A stretch of 64,000 nt of DNA, taken from Brevundimonas fontaquae (lineage in GTDB: Bacteria > Pseudomonadota > Alphaproteobacteria > Caulobacterales > Caulobacteraceae). A program made the position numbers and the translations under genes. Where the stretch lies: positions 2,232,001 to 2,296,000 of the forward strand of contig NZ_CP070968.1 of NCBI RefSeq assembly GCF_017086445.1, read 5' to 3'. Every line of letters begins with the position of its first letter. The first letter of the stretch is position 1. Of the stretch, positions 10,519-19,995 are shown one piece after another. Under the pieces are notes generated by a model. That model saw only the letters and a program-made list of their open reading frames with translations, was not told the origin of the DNA and did not search any database.

Positions 10519-13500
10519 TCAGTGAAAGTCGCGCGATCCCGGCAGGATACGGACATCGCGCGGATGTCGACCGGTCGGGCTGCGCGGCGCTTGTGGGTAT
10601 TTCACTGCATCCGCCCGCGACAATTCGACCTGTAAATCATAGTCTTCGGATAGCCGGCGCAACTCGGCCGAGCGGTCCACGACTTTTCGCACCATGATGT
10701 GCAGCACGCCTTCGATGCTTTTTTCGACCGTGCCCTCTACCTCCATCAGTCGCGCGGCCATCACCTCGCGCCGGAAGGTCTCGAACAGTCGCGCCCAGAT
10801 CAGCGCATTCACCACGCCCGTTTCATCCTCCATCGTCACGAAGATGGCGTTGCCCGTGCCCGGTCTTTGTCGAACCAGCACGACCCCTGCCGCACGCACC
10901 AGACGACCATGCTTTTGGGCCATGACTTCGGCGGCGCTGAGTACGCGCTCGGCGCGGAACATCGGACGCAAGATCTGCATTGGATGCCCCTTCAGCGACA
11001 AACGCGTCGTCTGATAGTCGGTGGCGATATGTTCCTTGAGCGGCATCATCGGCAGGTTCGCCGCCGCTTCTTCTCCCAGTTCTCTCGCCCGCGCCGCCTG
11101 AAACAACGGCAGCGGCTCATCGTCGGGCAATCGCCTGACCGCCCACAGCCCCTCGCGTCGATCCAGTCCCATCGACCGAAACGCGTCCGCATCCGCCAGC
11201 TTGCGCATCGCTGCGGATTCTACACCCGTCCGTCGCGCCATCTCCTCCACATCAATGAAGGGCGTGTCACGCGCCGTGACGATCCCGTTCGCCCAGGCCT
11301 GTTTGAACCCATCGATCTGTCGCATGCCCAAGCGCAGAGCCAAGCCCCGCTCGCCCGGCTCGAGCGTATTGTCCCAGACGCTGTGATTTACATCGATCGG
11401 CCGCACCTCGACCTTCTGCGGACTCTCCTGTGTATCCCTCACCAATTGCGCCGGCGCATAGAATCCCATCGGCTGGCTGTTCAGCAGCGCACAGGCGAAC
11501 ACCGCCGGATGGTGGCATTTGATCCAGGACGAGATGTAGACCAGCCGGGCGAATGAAATAGCGTGGCTCTCGGGAAAACCGTAGGAGCCGAACCCCTTGA
11601 TCTGTTCGTAGCACCGCTCGGCGAAGGCCGGATCATAGCCTCGCGCGACCATGCCTTTGACCATGAGTTGCCCGAAATAGTTCAGGTTGCCGTCGCCCCT
11701 GAAGGTCCCCATGGCCTTGCGCATGCCATTGGCCTGTTTGTCGTTAAAGCCGGCCGCGACCATGGCGACCTTCATCGCCTGCTCTTGGAAAAGCGGCACG
11801 CCTAACGTCTCCTTCAGGACGTCTTTCAACTCGTCGGGATGGCCATGTCCTTCGCCAGGCGATGGATAGTCGACGGTTTCCAGCCCTTGTCGTCGTCGCA
11901 AATAGGGGTGGACCATATTGCCCTGGATGGGTCCCGGCCGAACGATCGCCACCTGAATGGCGAGGTCATAGAACCGCTCCGGCTTCAGCCTTGGCAGCAT
12001 GTTGATCTGAGCCCGGCTCTCCACCTGAAAGACGCCGATCGACCGCCCCTCCTGCAACATCTTGTAGGTCGAATTGTCGGCGTCGGGGACCGTGTTCAGC
12101 TTCAACTCCTGCCTATTGTGTTCAAGCAGCAGATCGAACGCCTTGCGGATACAGGTCAGCATTCCCAGCGCCAGGACATCGACCTTCATCAAGCGCAGCG
12201 CGTCGATGTCGTCCTTGTCCCATTCGATAAAGGTCCGATCCGGCATGGCCGCATTGCCGATGGGAACCAGTTCATCCAGTCGATCCTGGGTCAGGACAAA
12301 GCCGCCGACGTGCTGAGACAGATGCCGAGGAAACTCCAGCAGCCGCCGGGTCATGGCGATAGCGCGCTTTAAGGTCGGATTGCCGATCTCAAGCCCGGCC
12401 TGCTCCACATGACGATCCGGGATATCCGATCCGAAACTGCCCCACTGGCTTCCCGCCAGCCGCGCCGTGACGTCTTCGGTCAACCCCATCACCTTTCCGA
12501 CTTCGCGAATGGCGCTGCGCGGGCGATAGCGGATCACGGTTGCGGCTATACCGGCGCGGTGGCGGCCATATCGCGAATAGATGTGCTGGATGACCTCCTC
12601 ACGCCGTTCATGTTCGAAATCGACATCGATGTCGGGCGGCTCGTTGCGGTCCGATGACAGGAAGCGTTCGAACAACACATTGTGCACACTGGGGTCGACT
12701 GAGGTTATCCCAAGAACGTAACAGACGGCCGAGTTCGCCGCCGAACCTCGTCCCTGACACAGGATGCCCTGGTCATCCGCAAATCTGACGATGTCGTGGA
12801 TTGTCAGGAAATAATGGGCGAGCCTTTCCTTTGAGATGAAGGTTAGCTCCTTTTTCAGAAGGTCTCGCACCTTGACCGGCACGCCATCCGGATATTTCAG
12901 GGTTTCATAGGTCGCCACCAAGGAAACCAGACGATCCTGCGCCGTCATGCCGGGTGGTACAGGCTCTTCCGGATAGTTGTAGGTGAGTTGGCCAAGATCG
13001 AACCTCACCCGCGCCAGGAAGTCCTGTGTCTCGGCTACCGCCTCGGGCGCGTCGGCGAACAGGCGGCTCATTTCGGCGGGCGGTTTCAGGTGGCGTTCTG
13101 CGTTCTGATCCAGACGGCGACCTGCCGCCTCCAGGGTCACGCCTTCACGAATACAGCTCACGACATCCTGTAAGTCTCGCTGTTCCACGTCGTGATAGAG
13201 GACATCATTGACCGCCAGTAGGGGCGTGCCGGTCTCTGCGCCAATCGCCTTCAACCTCGCCAGCCTTCTACGGTCGTCGCCCATTCGGTGCATTGCGACG
13301 CCCAGCCAGACTGCACCTGGAGCGGCCTCGTTCACCTGACCAAGCAAGGAGTCCAATCCCTGCGTCCGACGCGGCGGCATGACGATCAGCAGCAAGCCTT
13401 CAGGCGCTCGCAACAGATCGCCTAGACCCAGCTCGCACTGCCCTTTCTTTGCCCGGCGGTTGCCAAGCGTCAGCAGGCGACACAGACGACCCCAGCCCTG

Positions 13501-13875
13501 CCGATCTTCGGGATAGGCCAGGATGTCCGGCGTCCCGTCGTTGAAGCGCAGTCGCGCGCCCAGGATCAGCTTGAAGGCCTCGGCCCGCGTCTTGATTGTT
13601 TCCGGGTCGAGATCGACCGGGAACTTGTCCTCCACGAGTATCGTCTCGCCGGGACCGCCGCCCTGACGCACCTTGTCCGGCGGCGACCAGCCGTCTTGGC
13701 GCAGGGTCTTCAACGCACTCCATGCCCGCACCACCCCGGCCAGGGTATTGCGGTCGGCCAACCCCATGCCTGTATGTCCACGCAGGATCGCGCTCAGCAC
13801 CAGGTGCTTCGGATGCGACGCCCCTTCCAGGAAGGAGAAGTTGCTACGCGTCGCCAACTCGGCATAGGCGGTCAT
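10519..13875 (-). CDS. dnaE2: Error-prone DNA polymerase DnaE2
   Basis: Second C-family DNA polymerase used for damage-induced mutagenesis with ImuA and ImuB. It is 1118 aa from the ATG at 13875; the first residues MTAYAELATRSNFSFLEGAS are the family's PHP-domain start. The palm carries PPDIDVDFEHERREEV with catalytic Asp residues, followed by the finger region and an OB-fold near the C-terminus (GVVLVRQRPGTGNAIFVTME). ATG 13875 overlaps the imuB stop as ATGA, supporting coupling. Expression is expected to be LexA-controlled through the box upstream of imuA. Confidence 0.95.
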   Translation of the reverse strand: MTAYAELATRSNFSFLEGASHPKHLVLSAILRGHTGMGLADRNTLAGVVRAWSALKTLRQDGWSPPDKVRQGGGPGETILVEDKFPVDLDPETIKTRAEAFKLILGARLRFNDGTPDILAYPEDRQGWGRLCRLLTLGNRRAKKGQCELGLGDLLRAPEGLLLIVMPPRRTQGLDSLLGQVNEAAPGAVWLGVAMHRMGDDRRRLARLKAIGAETGTPLLAVNDVLYHDVEQRDLQDVVSCIREGVTLEAAGRRLDQNAERHLKPPAEMSRLFADAPEAVAETQDFLARVRFDLGQLTYNYPEEPVPPGMTAQDRLVSLVATYETLKYPDGVPVKVRDLLKKELTFISKERLAHYFLTIHDIVRFADDQGILCQGRGSAANSAVCYVLGITSVDPSVHNVLFERFLSSDRNEPPDIDVDFEHERREEVIQHIYSRYGRHRAGIAATVIRYRPRSAIREVGKVMGLTEDVTARLAGSQWGSFGSDIPDRHVEQAGLEIGNPTLKRAIAMTRRLLEFPRHLSQHVGGFVLTQDRLDELVPIGNAAMPDRTFIEWDKDDIDALRLMKVDVLALGMLTCIRKAFDLLLEHNRQELKLNTVPDADNSTYKMLQEGRSIGVFQVESRAQINMLPRLKPERFYDLAIQVAIVRPGPIQGNMVHPYLRRRQGLETVDYPSPGEGHGHPDELKDVLKETLGVPLFQEQAMKVAMVAAGFNDKQANGMRKAMGTFRGDGNLNYFGQLMVKGMVARGYDPAFAERCYEQIKGFGSYGFPESHAISFARLVYISSWIKCHHPAVFACALLNSQPMGFYAPAQLVRDTQESPQKVEVRPIDVNHSVWDNTLEPGERGLALRLGMRQIDGFKQAWANGIVTARDTPFIDVEEMARRTGVESAAMRKLADADAFRSMGLDRREGLWAVRRLPDDEPLPLFQAARARELGEEAAANLPMMPLKEHIATDYQTTRLSLKGHPMQILRPMFRAERVLSAAEVMAQKHGRLVRAAGVVLVRQRPGTGNAIFVTMEDETGVVNALIWARLFETFRREVMAARLMEVEGTVEKSIEGVLHIMVRKVVDRSAELRRLSEDYDLQVELSRADAVKYPQAPRSPTGRHPRDVRILPGSRDFH

Positions 13876-15437
13876 GCGAAAACGCCATGCAGGAACCAGC
13901 GTGGCGCCGGCTCCTCGCCGTAAAAACCCGAACGGAACAGCCAGAAGCGCCGCCCCTCCTGGTCCTCGACCCGATAATAATCGCGCGTGGCCTCCAGCGG
14001 CCCCCTCAATCTGCGCCACCATTCGGGCGCGATCCGTTCGGGACCTTCGACCCGAACCAGACGATGATCCACGCGACGCCAGATGAAGCGGTTCGGCGGA
14101 TGGTCGGGCACCTCCGCCGTGGCGAGGATCGGTTGGGGCGGGTCGAACATCTGCAAGGGGCGCAGCGGCGGATCGACGGGATCAGGCTCGGGCCAATCGA
14201 CCTGTTCGCCGGATGGCAGGGCCGCAGGTGTCAGTCGGACCGCGCGCTCGGGCCAGTGAGACTCCACAAGTTCGAACCGTCTGACAGCCTCGGGCCCCAG
14301 GCGCGCCGTCAAGCGATCCACGAGACGTCCCAGATCCTCGGCGCCCGGCGGGATGCGCTCGAAACCGCCCTGACGCGAAGCCAGTCGATCGGTGACAGGC
14401 GCCGACAGGCGCAACTGATCAAACCCGAACCCTGGATCCAGCGGCTTGGCCAGCGCCGCCAATCTTTCCCGAAACAGGCGCAGAACACCGGAAGCGTCCC
14501 GGCTCGGCCGCCCCGTTCGGACGGTGATATGGCGCACCTCCCCATCCACACGAAAGAAGCTGGCCCGAAAGGCGCGCCCGCCCTGACCGCGCAAATCCAA
14601 CTGATCCATCACCTCGACGAGCAGATCGCCGATGACGGCTTCGACATCGATCATTTCCGTGATCGGTTCGACCAGGATCCGGCTCACAGCGATCATCATG
14701 ACCGGCCGTTCGGGTCTTATCCGCGTATCCTCACGCCCCAGGACACGGTTCAGCCGGGTCGCCGCCACTGCGCCAAAGCGGGCGGCGATGGGGGCCGTGG
14801 GGCGATCGTCCAGATGCGCCAGGGTCTTCAGCCCAGCGCGCGACAGAGCCTGCGTCTCCTTGTCTGAAAGCTCCAAGGCCGCGACGGGAAGACGACGCAG
14901 GGCGTGACGCTGGCTCGAACCCTCGTAAATCCCACTGCTTCCAAACCGCGCCAAGGCACGCGCCGCTTCCGGCGTGCCGGCCATGGCCAGTCGCACCGCC
15001 AGACCGACGCGACGCGACCGCGCCTCGACGGCCTGCATCATTCCCATCTCGCCTCCAAACAAGTGGGCGCAACCGGTCACATCAAGCGCCAGGCCATCCA
15101 GACCGTCCGTCGCCGCCATCGGCGTGAACCGGCCGAAATCCAGCAGAACGCGCTTCAACAGCGTCGCATCCGCTTCCGGACAATGCACGACCACGCGAAT
15201 ATCCGGCGCCCTGGCCCGCGCGTCCGCCAGCGTCATTCCAGCAGACAGTCCCATCTCCAACGCCTGCCGATTTGCGGCTGCCATCCGCAGCGCGCCCTTC
15301 ACCTTCTCGACCAGCACGGTCGCCGGCTCAGCCGAAGCGTCGGATCGTCCCTCCTCGCGCCGCAGCCGATCTGTCGACAACAGAGGAAACCAGACCGACA
15401 GGTAGCGCCGGTCGTTGCGCGTGTTGATGTCCGGCAT
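13872..15437 (-). CDS. imuB: ImuB, Y-family polymerase-like protein of the mutasome
   Basis: Non-catalytic Y-family polymerase homologue that links DnaE2 and ImuA to the beta clamp. It is 521 aa from ATG 15437, the nearest start upstream of the conserved RRYLSVWFPLLSTDRL. Y-family palm features are present (LALDVTGCAHLFGGE), but the acidic catalytic set of true Pol IV/V is replaced here, as is typical of ImuB. The C-terminal third is the ImuB-specific tail. The first 110 nt overlap the 3' end of imuA in another frame; the stop overlaps dnaE2 by 4 nt. Confidence 0.92.
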   Translation of the reverse strand: MPDINTRNDRRYLSVWFPLLSTDRLRREEGRSDASAEPATVLVEKVKGALRMAAANRQALEMGLSAGMTLADARARAPDIRVVVHCPEADATLLKRVLLDFGRFTPMAATDGLDGLALDVTGCAHLFGGEMGMMQAVEARSRRVGLAVRLAMAGTPEAARALARFGSSGIYEGSSQRHALRRLPVAALELSDKETQALSRAGLKTLAHLDDRPTAPIAARFGAVAATRLNRVLGREDTRIRPERPVMMIAVSRILVEPITEMIDVEAVIGDLLVEVMDQLDLRGQGGRAFRASFFRVDGEVRHITVRTGRPSRDASGVLRLFRERLAALAKPLDPGFGFDQLRLSAPVTDRLASRQGGFERIPPGAEDLGRLVDRLTARLGPEAVRRFELVESHWPERAVRLTPAALPSGEQVDWPEPDPVDPPLRPLQMFDPPQPILATAEVPDHPPNRFIWRRVDHRLVRVEGPERIAPEWWRRLRGPLEATRDYYRVEDQEGRRFWLFRSGFYGEEPAPRWFLHGVFA

Positions 15438-16146
15438 TGCGCCCACCCTGTTCGAAAACTCCGCGCTCACGATCCCATTCCATGGTCCAGGCCTTCGGCG
15501 GCGCGCCCGACCGATGCCGCAACAACTCGACCCCATAGTTAGAACGGCCGGGAGCATCCGCCTCCAAGGCTTGGGACAAGGCTGCGCGAACGCGCCAGCG
15601 GGTCTCGGCTGCGCTGGGTTGGGGTTGAGCCGCCAGTCGGGTCAGGATTGCCGTCGCCCGCCCCTGCCCCGCCGCCATGGACAGACGTCGCGTCGCCGTC
15701 AGACTTAAGACCCGGCTTTCACCCCATGTCGTAAGCAGCACCGCACCCGCTGCGCCGCATGATAGAGCCTCCTCACCCGCCGCCAGCAGGTCCTTGGCTT
15801 CCTTGACGCTCACCAGGATCAATCGGCCGGGATCCAGACCCAGCTCGCGCAATCCGGGTCCGTAGATCTGACCGGTCTCCAGCCCGGCCATGGCCTGGAT
15901 GCCCCACACCAATGGTCGATCCTTCGAGGCCCGCTGAACCAGACCCATGGCAAACCCCAAGGCGGCCGTCGCATCCGGCGTCGTCGCCGCATAGATTTCG
16001 TGCAAACCATGGCTCGAAAGCCCGCCGATGTGCCGGTCCGCTTGTGCGTGACCCAAGTCAAAGCGGTCGGCGTCGGTCGGATGACCGTCCGTTTCCATCG
16101 CCTTCAAGCGCTGACGCAATGCCTCGATACCGCGGTCGGACCGCAC
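15328..16146 (-). CDS. imuA: ImuA, RecA/SulA-like mutasome protein
   Basis: First gene of the imuA-imuB-dnaE2 SOS mutagenesis operon, 272 aa. The family's entry motif GLHEIYA (about residues 47-53) and the RecA-like core (LVWGIQAMAGLETGQIYGPG, then LILVSVKEAKDLLAAGEEAL, quoted in pieces) are clear. The start is GTG at 16146, not ATG. An AAGGAG Shine-Dalgarno lies 7 nt upstream and is inside the LexA box. The C-terminal 36 codons overlap imuB. ImuA binds RecA and ImuB in the translesion complex. Confidence 0.92.
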   Translation of the reverse strand: MRSDRGIEALRQRLKAMETDGHPTDADRFDLGHAQADRHIGGLSSHGLHEIYAATTPDATAALGFAMGLVQRASKDRPLVWGIQAMAGLETGQIYGPGLRELGLDPGRLILVSVKEAKDLLAAGEEALSCGAAGAVLLTTWGESRVLSLTATRRLSMAAGQGRATAILTRLAAQPQPSAAETRWRVRAALSQALEADAPGRSNYGVELLRHRSGAPPKAWTMEWDRERGVFEQGGRNAGHQHAQRPALPVGLVSSVVDRSAAARGGTIRRFG

Positions 16147-16150
16147 AACA

Positions 16151-16165
16151 GTTCTCCTTTTGTTC
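16151..16165 (-). promoter_or_regulatory. LexA (SOS) box GTTC-N7-GTTC upstream of imuA
   Basis: GTTCTCCTTTTGTTC is an exact match to the alphaproteobacterial LexA site GTTC-N7-GTTC. On the minus strand its spacer contains the AAGGAG ribosome-binding site of imuA, whose GTG starts 4 nt beyond the box. Repressor binding would cover the transcription start or the early transcript region. A loose promoter (TTGACT ... TATAAG, 21-nt spacing) lies just upstream on the minus strand. Confidence 0.9.
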
Positions 16166-16264
16166 TCTTATATGCCGCTCGCCCCACCCTCGGAGTCAAG
16201 CGTATGCAACCTTGGCCATGGGAATTTATTCCGGCGCGCTCTGGCGGCCGAATATCGAGAATAC

Positions 16265-16292
16265 TTGACTTTGACGCAGGGACTTCTATATC
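16265..16292 (+). promoter_or_regulatory. Sigma-70-type promoter of the DEAD-box helicase gene
   Basis: TTGACT (16265-16270) and TATATC (16287-16292) are separated by 16 nt. They lie about 105 nt upstream of the ATG, leaving a long 5' leader. RhlE-type helicase genes commonly have such leaders for cold or autoregulatory control, but no specific element is visible here. Confidence 0.6.
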
Positions 16293-16396
16293 GCCCCCAG
16301 CCTCGGGACAGGTCTGCGATCCGCGCCGCCCGCTCGCCCAAAGAGGGGCGGTTCCGTCGCTGCTATGCACGCAGACGCTTTCTCTCCCAAGGATTC

Positions 16397-17962
16397 ATGA
16401 CCGAATTTTCCCAACTGGGCCTTTCGCCCACGACCCTTCAGGCCGTCGCCGACACCGGCTACACGACCGCCACGCCCATTCAGGAACAGGCGATCCCCGT
16501 CGCCCTCGCCGGCCGTGATGTGCTTGGCATCGCCCAGACCGGCACCGGCAAGACCGCCGCCTTCACCCTGCCCCTGGTCGATCGCCTGTCCACCGGCCGC
16601 GCCCGCGCCCGCATGCCGCGCGCCATCGTCCTGGCGCCGACCCGCGAACTGGCTGACCAGGTCGCCGAGAGCTTCGCCAAATACGCCAAGGGCACAAAGC
16701 TGAGTTGGGTGCTGCTGATCGGCGGCGTCTCCATGGGCGACCAGGTCGCGGCGCTGAACAAGGGCGTCGACGTCCTGATCGCAACGCCCGGCCGCCTGCT
16801 CGACCTGTTCGAACGCGGCAAGATGCTGCTGACCGGCGTCGAGATCATGGTCGTCGATGAAGCCGACCGCATGCTGGACATGGGCTTCATCCCCGACATC
16901 GAGCGCATCTTCAAACTGACGCCGCCGCGCCGCCAGACCTTGTTCTTCTCGGCGACCATGCCGCCGGAGATCACGCGCCTGACGACCGCCTTCCTCAAGG
17001 ATCCAACCCGGATCGAGGCTTCGCGTCCGGCGATGACCGCCGACACCATCACCCAATATATCGTCCGTATCCCGACCTCGGACCCCAAGGCGAAGCGGAC
17101 CGCCTTGCGCGCCCTTGTCGGCCGTGAGGACGTGCGTAACGGCATCGTCTTCTGCAATCGCAAGTCCGAAGTCGATATCGTCGCCAAGTCGCTGAAGACC
17201 CACGGCTTCGACGCCGCGCCGATCCACGGCGACCTGGATCAGTCGCACCGGATGAAGACCCTGGCGGACTTCCGCTCGGGCGCGCTTAAAATCCTGGTGG
17301 CGTCCGATGTCGCCGCGCGCGGTCTGGATATCCCGGACGTCAGCCACGTCTTCAACTACGATGTCTCGCACCACGCGGACGACTACGTCCACCGCATCGG
17401 CCGCACCGGCCGCGCCGGCAAGCTGGGTCAGGCCTTCATGATCGTGACCCCGGCGGACGACAAGTCGCTGGATAAGGTGCTGAAGCTGATCAAGAAGGAT
17501 CCGGAAGAGCTGCTTCTGGACGGCATCGACTTCGCCGCGATCAAGGACGGCCCGCGCCGCGACGACAAACGCTCGGGCGAACGCGGTCGCAGCCGGTCGC
17601 GCACAGTCAACGCGGCCACCCCGTCCGCCGAGCCCGTCGACATCGCTCCCGTCACCGCCGCGCCTTCGTCTCTAGAGGCCGAGGCGCCCCGCAGCCGCAG
17701 CCGCCGCAAGGCCCGCCCCGAGACTCCGGTCGAAGTTGCGGCTCCCGTCACCGCCGCAATCGAGGTTGAGGCGACCGTCGAACCCGTCGAAACGGCTCGC
17801 GCTCCGCGCCCCGACCGTACAGACCGCGAGCCGCACCTGCTGCAATCCGATCGCCGCGGCGATCGCAAGGCCGACAAGATTGACGCTCAACGTCAGGGTG
17901 TGCGTGGGTTCGGCGACGATATCCCTGCCTTCCTGCGCCGGCCCGTCGTCATTCGCGCCTGA
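16397..17962 (+). CDS. rhlE: DEAD-box RNA helicase (RhlE-like)
   Basis: ATP-dependent RNA helicase of 521 aa. Start ATG 16397 is chosen because AAGGA lies 5 nt upstream and MTEFSQLGLSP is the usual RhlE opening. All core motifs are present: Q motif with PIQEQAIP, Walker A AQTGTGKT, PTRELADQ, DEAD, SAT in FFSATMPPE, and HRIGRTGRAG. The C-terminal tail (about residues 380-521) is a disordered Arg/Ser/Ala/Pro-rich extension with RSRSR clusters, typical of RNA-binding tails. RhlE proteins assist ribosome maturation and mRNA turnover with the degradosome. Confidence 0.92.
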   Translation: MTEFSQLGLSPTTLQAVADTGYTTATPIQEQAIPVALAGRDVLGIAQTGTGKTAAFTLPLVDRLSTGRARARMPRAIVLAPTRELADQVAESFAKYAKGTKLSWVLLIGGVSMGDQVAALNKGVDVLIATPGRLLDLFERGKMLLTGVEIMVVDEADRMLDMGFIPDIERIFKLTPPRRQTLFFSATMPPEITRLTTAFLKDPTRIEASRPAMTADTITQYIVRIPTSDPKAKRTALRALVGREDVRNGIVFCNRKSEVDIVAKSLKTHGFDAAPIHGDLDQSHRMKTLADFRSGALKILVASDVAARGLDIPDVSHVFNYDVSHHADDYVHRIGRTGRAGKLGQAFMIVTPADDKSLDKVLKLIKKDPEELLLDGIDFAAIKDGPRRDDKRSGERGRSRSRTVNAATPSAEPVDIAPVTAAPSSLEAEAPRSRSRRKARPETPVEVAAPVTAAIEVEATVEPVETARAPRPDRTDREPHLLQSDRRGDRKADKIDAQRQGVRGFGDDIPAFLRRPVVIRA

Positions 17963-18071
17963 ATTCGTACACAACGGCGTGGCGAAGGCTACGCCGTTTA
18001 CCCTGCATTACGGAACATCCCCTAGTGTGCGCCCCGACACGGCTCCAGAACAGGGCCTCAGGGGAAGAAGA

Positions 18072-19121
18072 ATGTCGAAAACGGTCGAGACGGCGCTGAG
18101 AGCCCCTCAAGCTTATGCTTTGGCGCGCAACGTCATCGGCGAGATGGAAAAGGCCGGTGTCTGGCCGACCCCGCTGAATTTCGAACTCTGGTTGCATTAC
18201 ATCAGCGACCCCGACGGCCCTCTGGCCCAGGAAATCCAGCGTCTGCTCGCGCAGTCGACTGCCATCACCGACAAGACGTCGGAGATGTTGGCCGCCGAGT
18301 TCCTGCCGCGCGGGCGCTTGCCGGATCAGATCCGCGATGTCGGCGCTGTGCTGGACCGCGAACTGGCCAGCGTCGCCAGCGCTATCGCCACGGCCCACAA
18401 GACCCAGCACGACTATGGCGAAACCCTCGCCGACGCCTCTCAATGCATGGAAACGGTCGATGACCCCTCCTCTTTGAAAGATTTGGTCGGCGGGCTATCG
18501 ACTGCGACCAACCGCGTGCGTCGAGAGACGGCGATTCTCGAAAAGCGGCTGGAGAACTCCAACAGGGAGGTCATCCGCCTGCGCGAGAACCTGGAACAGG
18601 TGCGGCGCGACGCCATGACCGACGCCCTGACCAATCTGGCGAACCGCAAGGCCTTCGATGAACAACTGGAGGCCGCCTGCGCAGAGGACGACGGCTCTCC
18701 GCTCAGCCTGGCCATCCTCGACATCGATCACTTCAAGCGGTTCAACGACACTTGGGGACATCAGACCGGAGACCAGGTGCTGCGCTATGTGTCCACGGTC
18801 CTGTCCAACGTCTGCGGCAATACCCGTTTTGCTGCGCGATTCGGCGGCGAAGAGTTCGCCATCATCTTCCCCGATGAGGGTGCTGGCGTCGTCATGGCGG
18901 CGCTGGAGAGCATACGCCACGATATAGCCTCACGTGCTTTGCGTCGCCGCTCGACCAATGACGACCTCGGCTCGGTGACGGTTTCGGCCGGCTTCGCTCA
19001 GCGCCAAAAGGGCGAAACCGCCGCCAGTCTGCTCGAACGGGCCGACGCCGCCCTGTACGAATCCAAGCGCGCGGGTCGAAACTGCATCACGCAAGCCGCC
19101 CTCCTGGAAAAGGCGGCTTAG
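18072..19121 (+). CDS. GGDEF diguanylate cyclase (GGEEF active site)
   Basis: Probable c-di-GMP synthase of 349 aa. Start ATG 18072 follows a GGGGAAGAAG purine-rich stretch; longer frames upstream overlap the helicase. The N-terminal about 130 residues are a soluble helical sensor-like region of unknown ligand. A predicted coiled coil (RVRRETAILEKRLENSNREV) leads into the GGDEF domain, with DIDHFKRFND for metal/GTP binding and RFGGEEF as active site. The inhibitory RxxD I-site expected five residues upstream of GGEEF is not present (GNTR instead), so product feedback is probably absent. There is no transmembrane segment. Confidence 0.9.
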   Translation: MSKTVETALRAPQAYALARNVIGEMEKAGVWPTPLNFELWLHYISDPDGPLAQEIQRLLAQSTAITDKTSEMLAAEFLPRGRLPDQIRDVGAVLDRELASVASAIATAHKTQHDYGETLADASQCMETVDDPSSLKDLVGGLSTATNRVRRETAILEKRLENSNREVIRLRENLEQVRRDAMTDALTNLANRKAFDEQLEAACAEDDGSPLSLAILDIDHFKRFNDTWGHQTGDQVLRYVSTVLSNVCGNTRFAARFGGEEFAIIFPDEGAGVVMAALESIRHDIASRALRRRSTNDDLGSVTVSAGFAQRQKGETAASLLERADAALYESKRAGRNCITQAALLEKAA

Positions 19122-19157
19122 ACCTGACAAGGCCGAGCTTTCTGCCATAGTCGCTCC

Positions 19158-19910
19158 ATGCGCAGCTTCGCCTTCAATGTCGCCTACTGGATCCTGTCGA
19201 TCAGCTACGGGCTGACCGCCGCCTTCGCCGCGCTCGCCCCTGGCCGCGGCCCGGCCAGCTGGGTCATCCGCCGCTATGTGAAGCGAATGGTCCAGGCCAT
19301 GGCGGTCTTCGCCGGCATCAAGCTGGACGTTCGCGGCAAAGATCGACTGCCGGAGGGCGCCTTCATCATCGCCTCAAAACATCAAAGCTGGGGCGACGGC
19401 TTTGCGACCTATGATCAGTTCGACGACATCGCCTTCGTCACCGGCGATCACCTGGAAAAGTTTCCTCTGCTGGGCGGCGTCCTCAAGAAACTGGGCGCCA
19501 TCGTGGTCAACTCCTGCGGCGGCCACGAAGCCCGCAAGGCCCTGGCCATGCGCGCCGCCGAGGCCCGCGCCGAGAACCGCAAGATCCTGATCTATCCCGA
19601 AGGGCACCTCGCGCCTGTCGGCGAGAAATACAAATACCGCTCGGGCGTCTGGCATATGTACCGCGACTTCAACGTGCCCGTCGTGCCGCTCGCCACCAAC
19701 CTCGGCCTCTTCTGGCCCGAGGAGAAGTACGAAAAACATCCCGGCACGGCAACGCTGGAGTTCCTCGCCCCCATCCCCGTCGGCCTGCCCAAGGACGAGT
19801 TCCTCGCCCGTTTGGAAGGCGTGATCGAGGCGCGCACCGCAGAACTGGTTGCCCAGGCTACGGGCAAGCCCGTCACCCCGGCCATGCTGATCGACGCGCC
19901 GATAAAATAG
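19158..19910 (+). CDS. plsC: 1-acyl-sn-glycerol-3-phosphate acyltransferase (PlsC family)
   Basis: Membrane-associated acyltransferase of phospholipid synthesis, 250 aa, making phosphatidic acid from lysophosphatidic acid. The N-terminal hydrophobic segment is about residues 5-30. The catalytic HxxxxD motif is HQSWGD, and the substrate-binding motif is YPEGHLAPVG in place of the common FPEGTR. It starts 36 nt after the GGDEF gene on the same strand, so they may be co-transcribed. Several plsC paralogues normally exist, so the exact acyl preference is unknown. Confidence 0.87.
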   Translation: MRSFAFNVAYWILSISYGLTAAFAALAPGRGPASWVIRRYVKRMVQAMAVFAGIKLDVRGKDRLPEGAFIIASKHQSWGDGFATYDQFDDIAFVTGDHLEKFPLLGGVLKKLGAIVVNSCGGHEARKALAMRAAEARAENRKILIYPEGHLAPVGEKYKYRSGVWHMYRDFNVPVVPLATNLGLFWPEEKYEKHPGTATLEFLAPIPVGLPKDEFLARLEGVIEARTAELVAQATGKPVTPAMLIDAPIK

Positions 19911-19940
19911 CGTCTTCTAAGGCGCGACATCATCCACACG

Positions 19941-19969
19941 AAAAAGGCCGGAGCGATCTCGCTCCGGCC
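19941..19969 (-). terminator. Rho-independent terminator of clpX
   Basis: An 11-bp perfect stem GGCCGGAGCGA/TCGCTCCGGCC (19946-19969) is followed on the minus strand by TTTTT. It lies 26 nt after the clpX stop and can also act weakly on the plus-strand plsC transcript. Confidence 0.85.
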
Positions 19970-19995
19970 TTCGTCATTTCAGGTCGACCGCGTGA

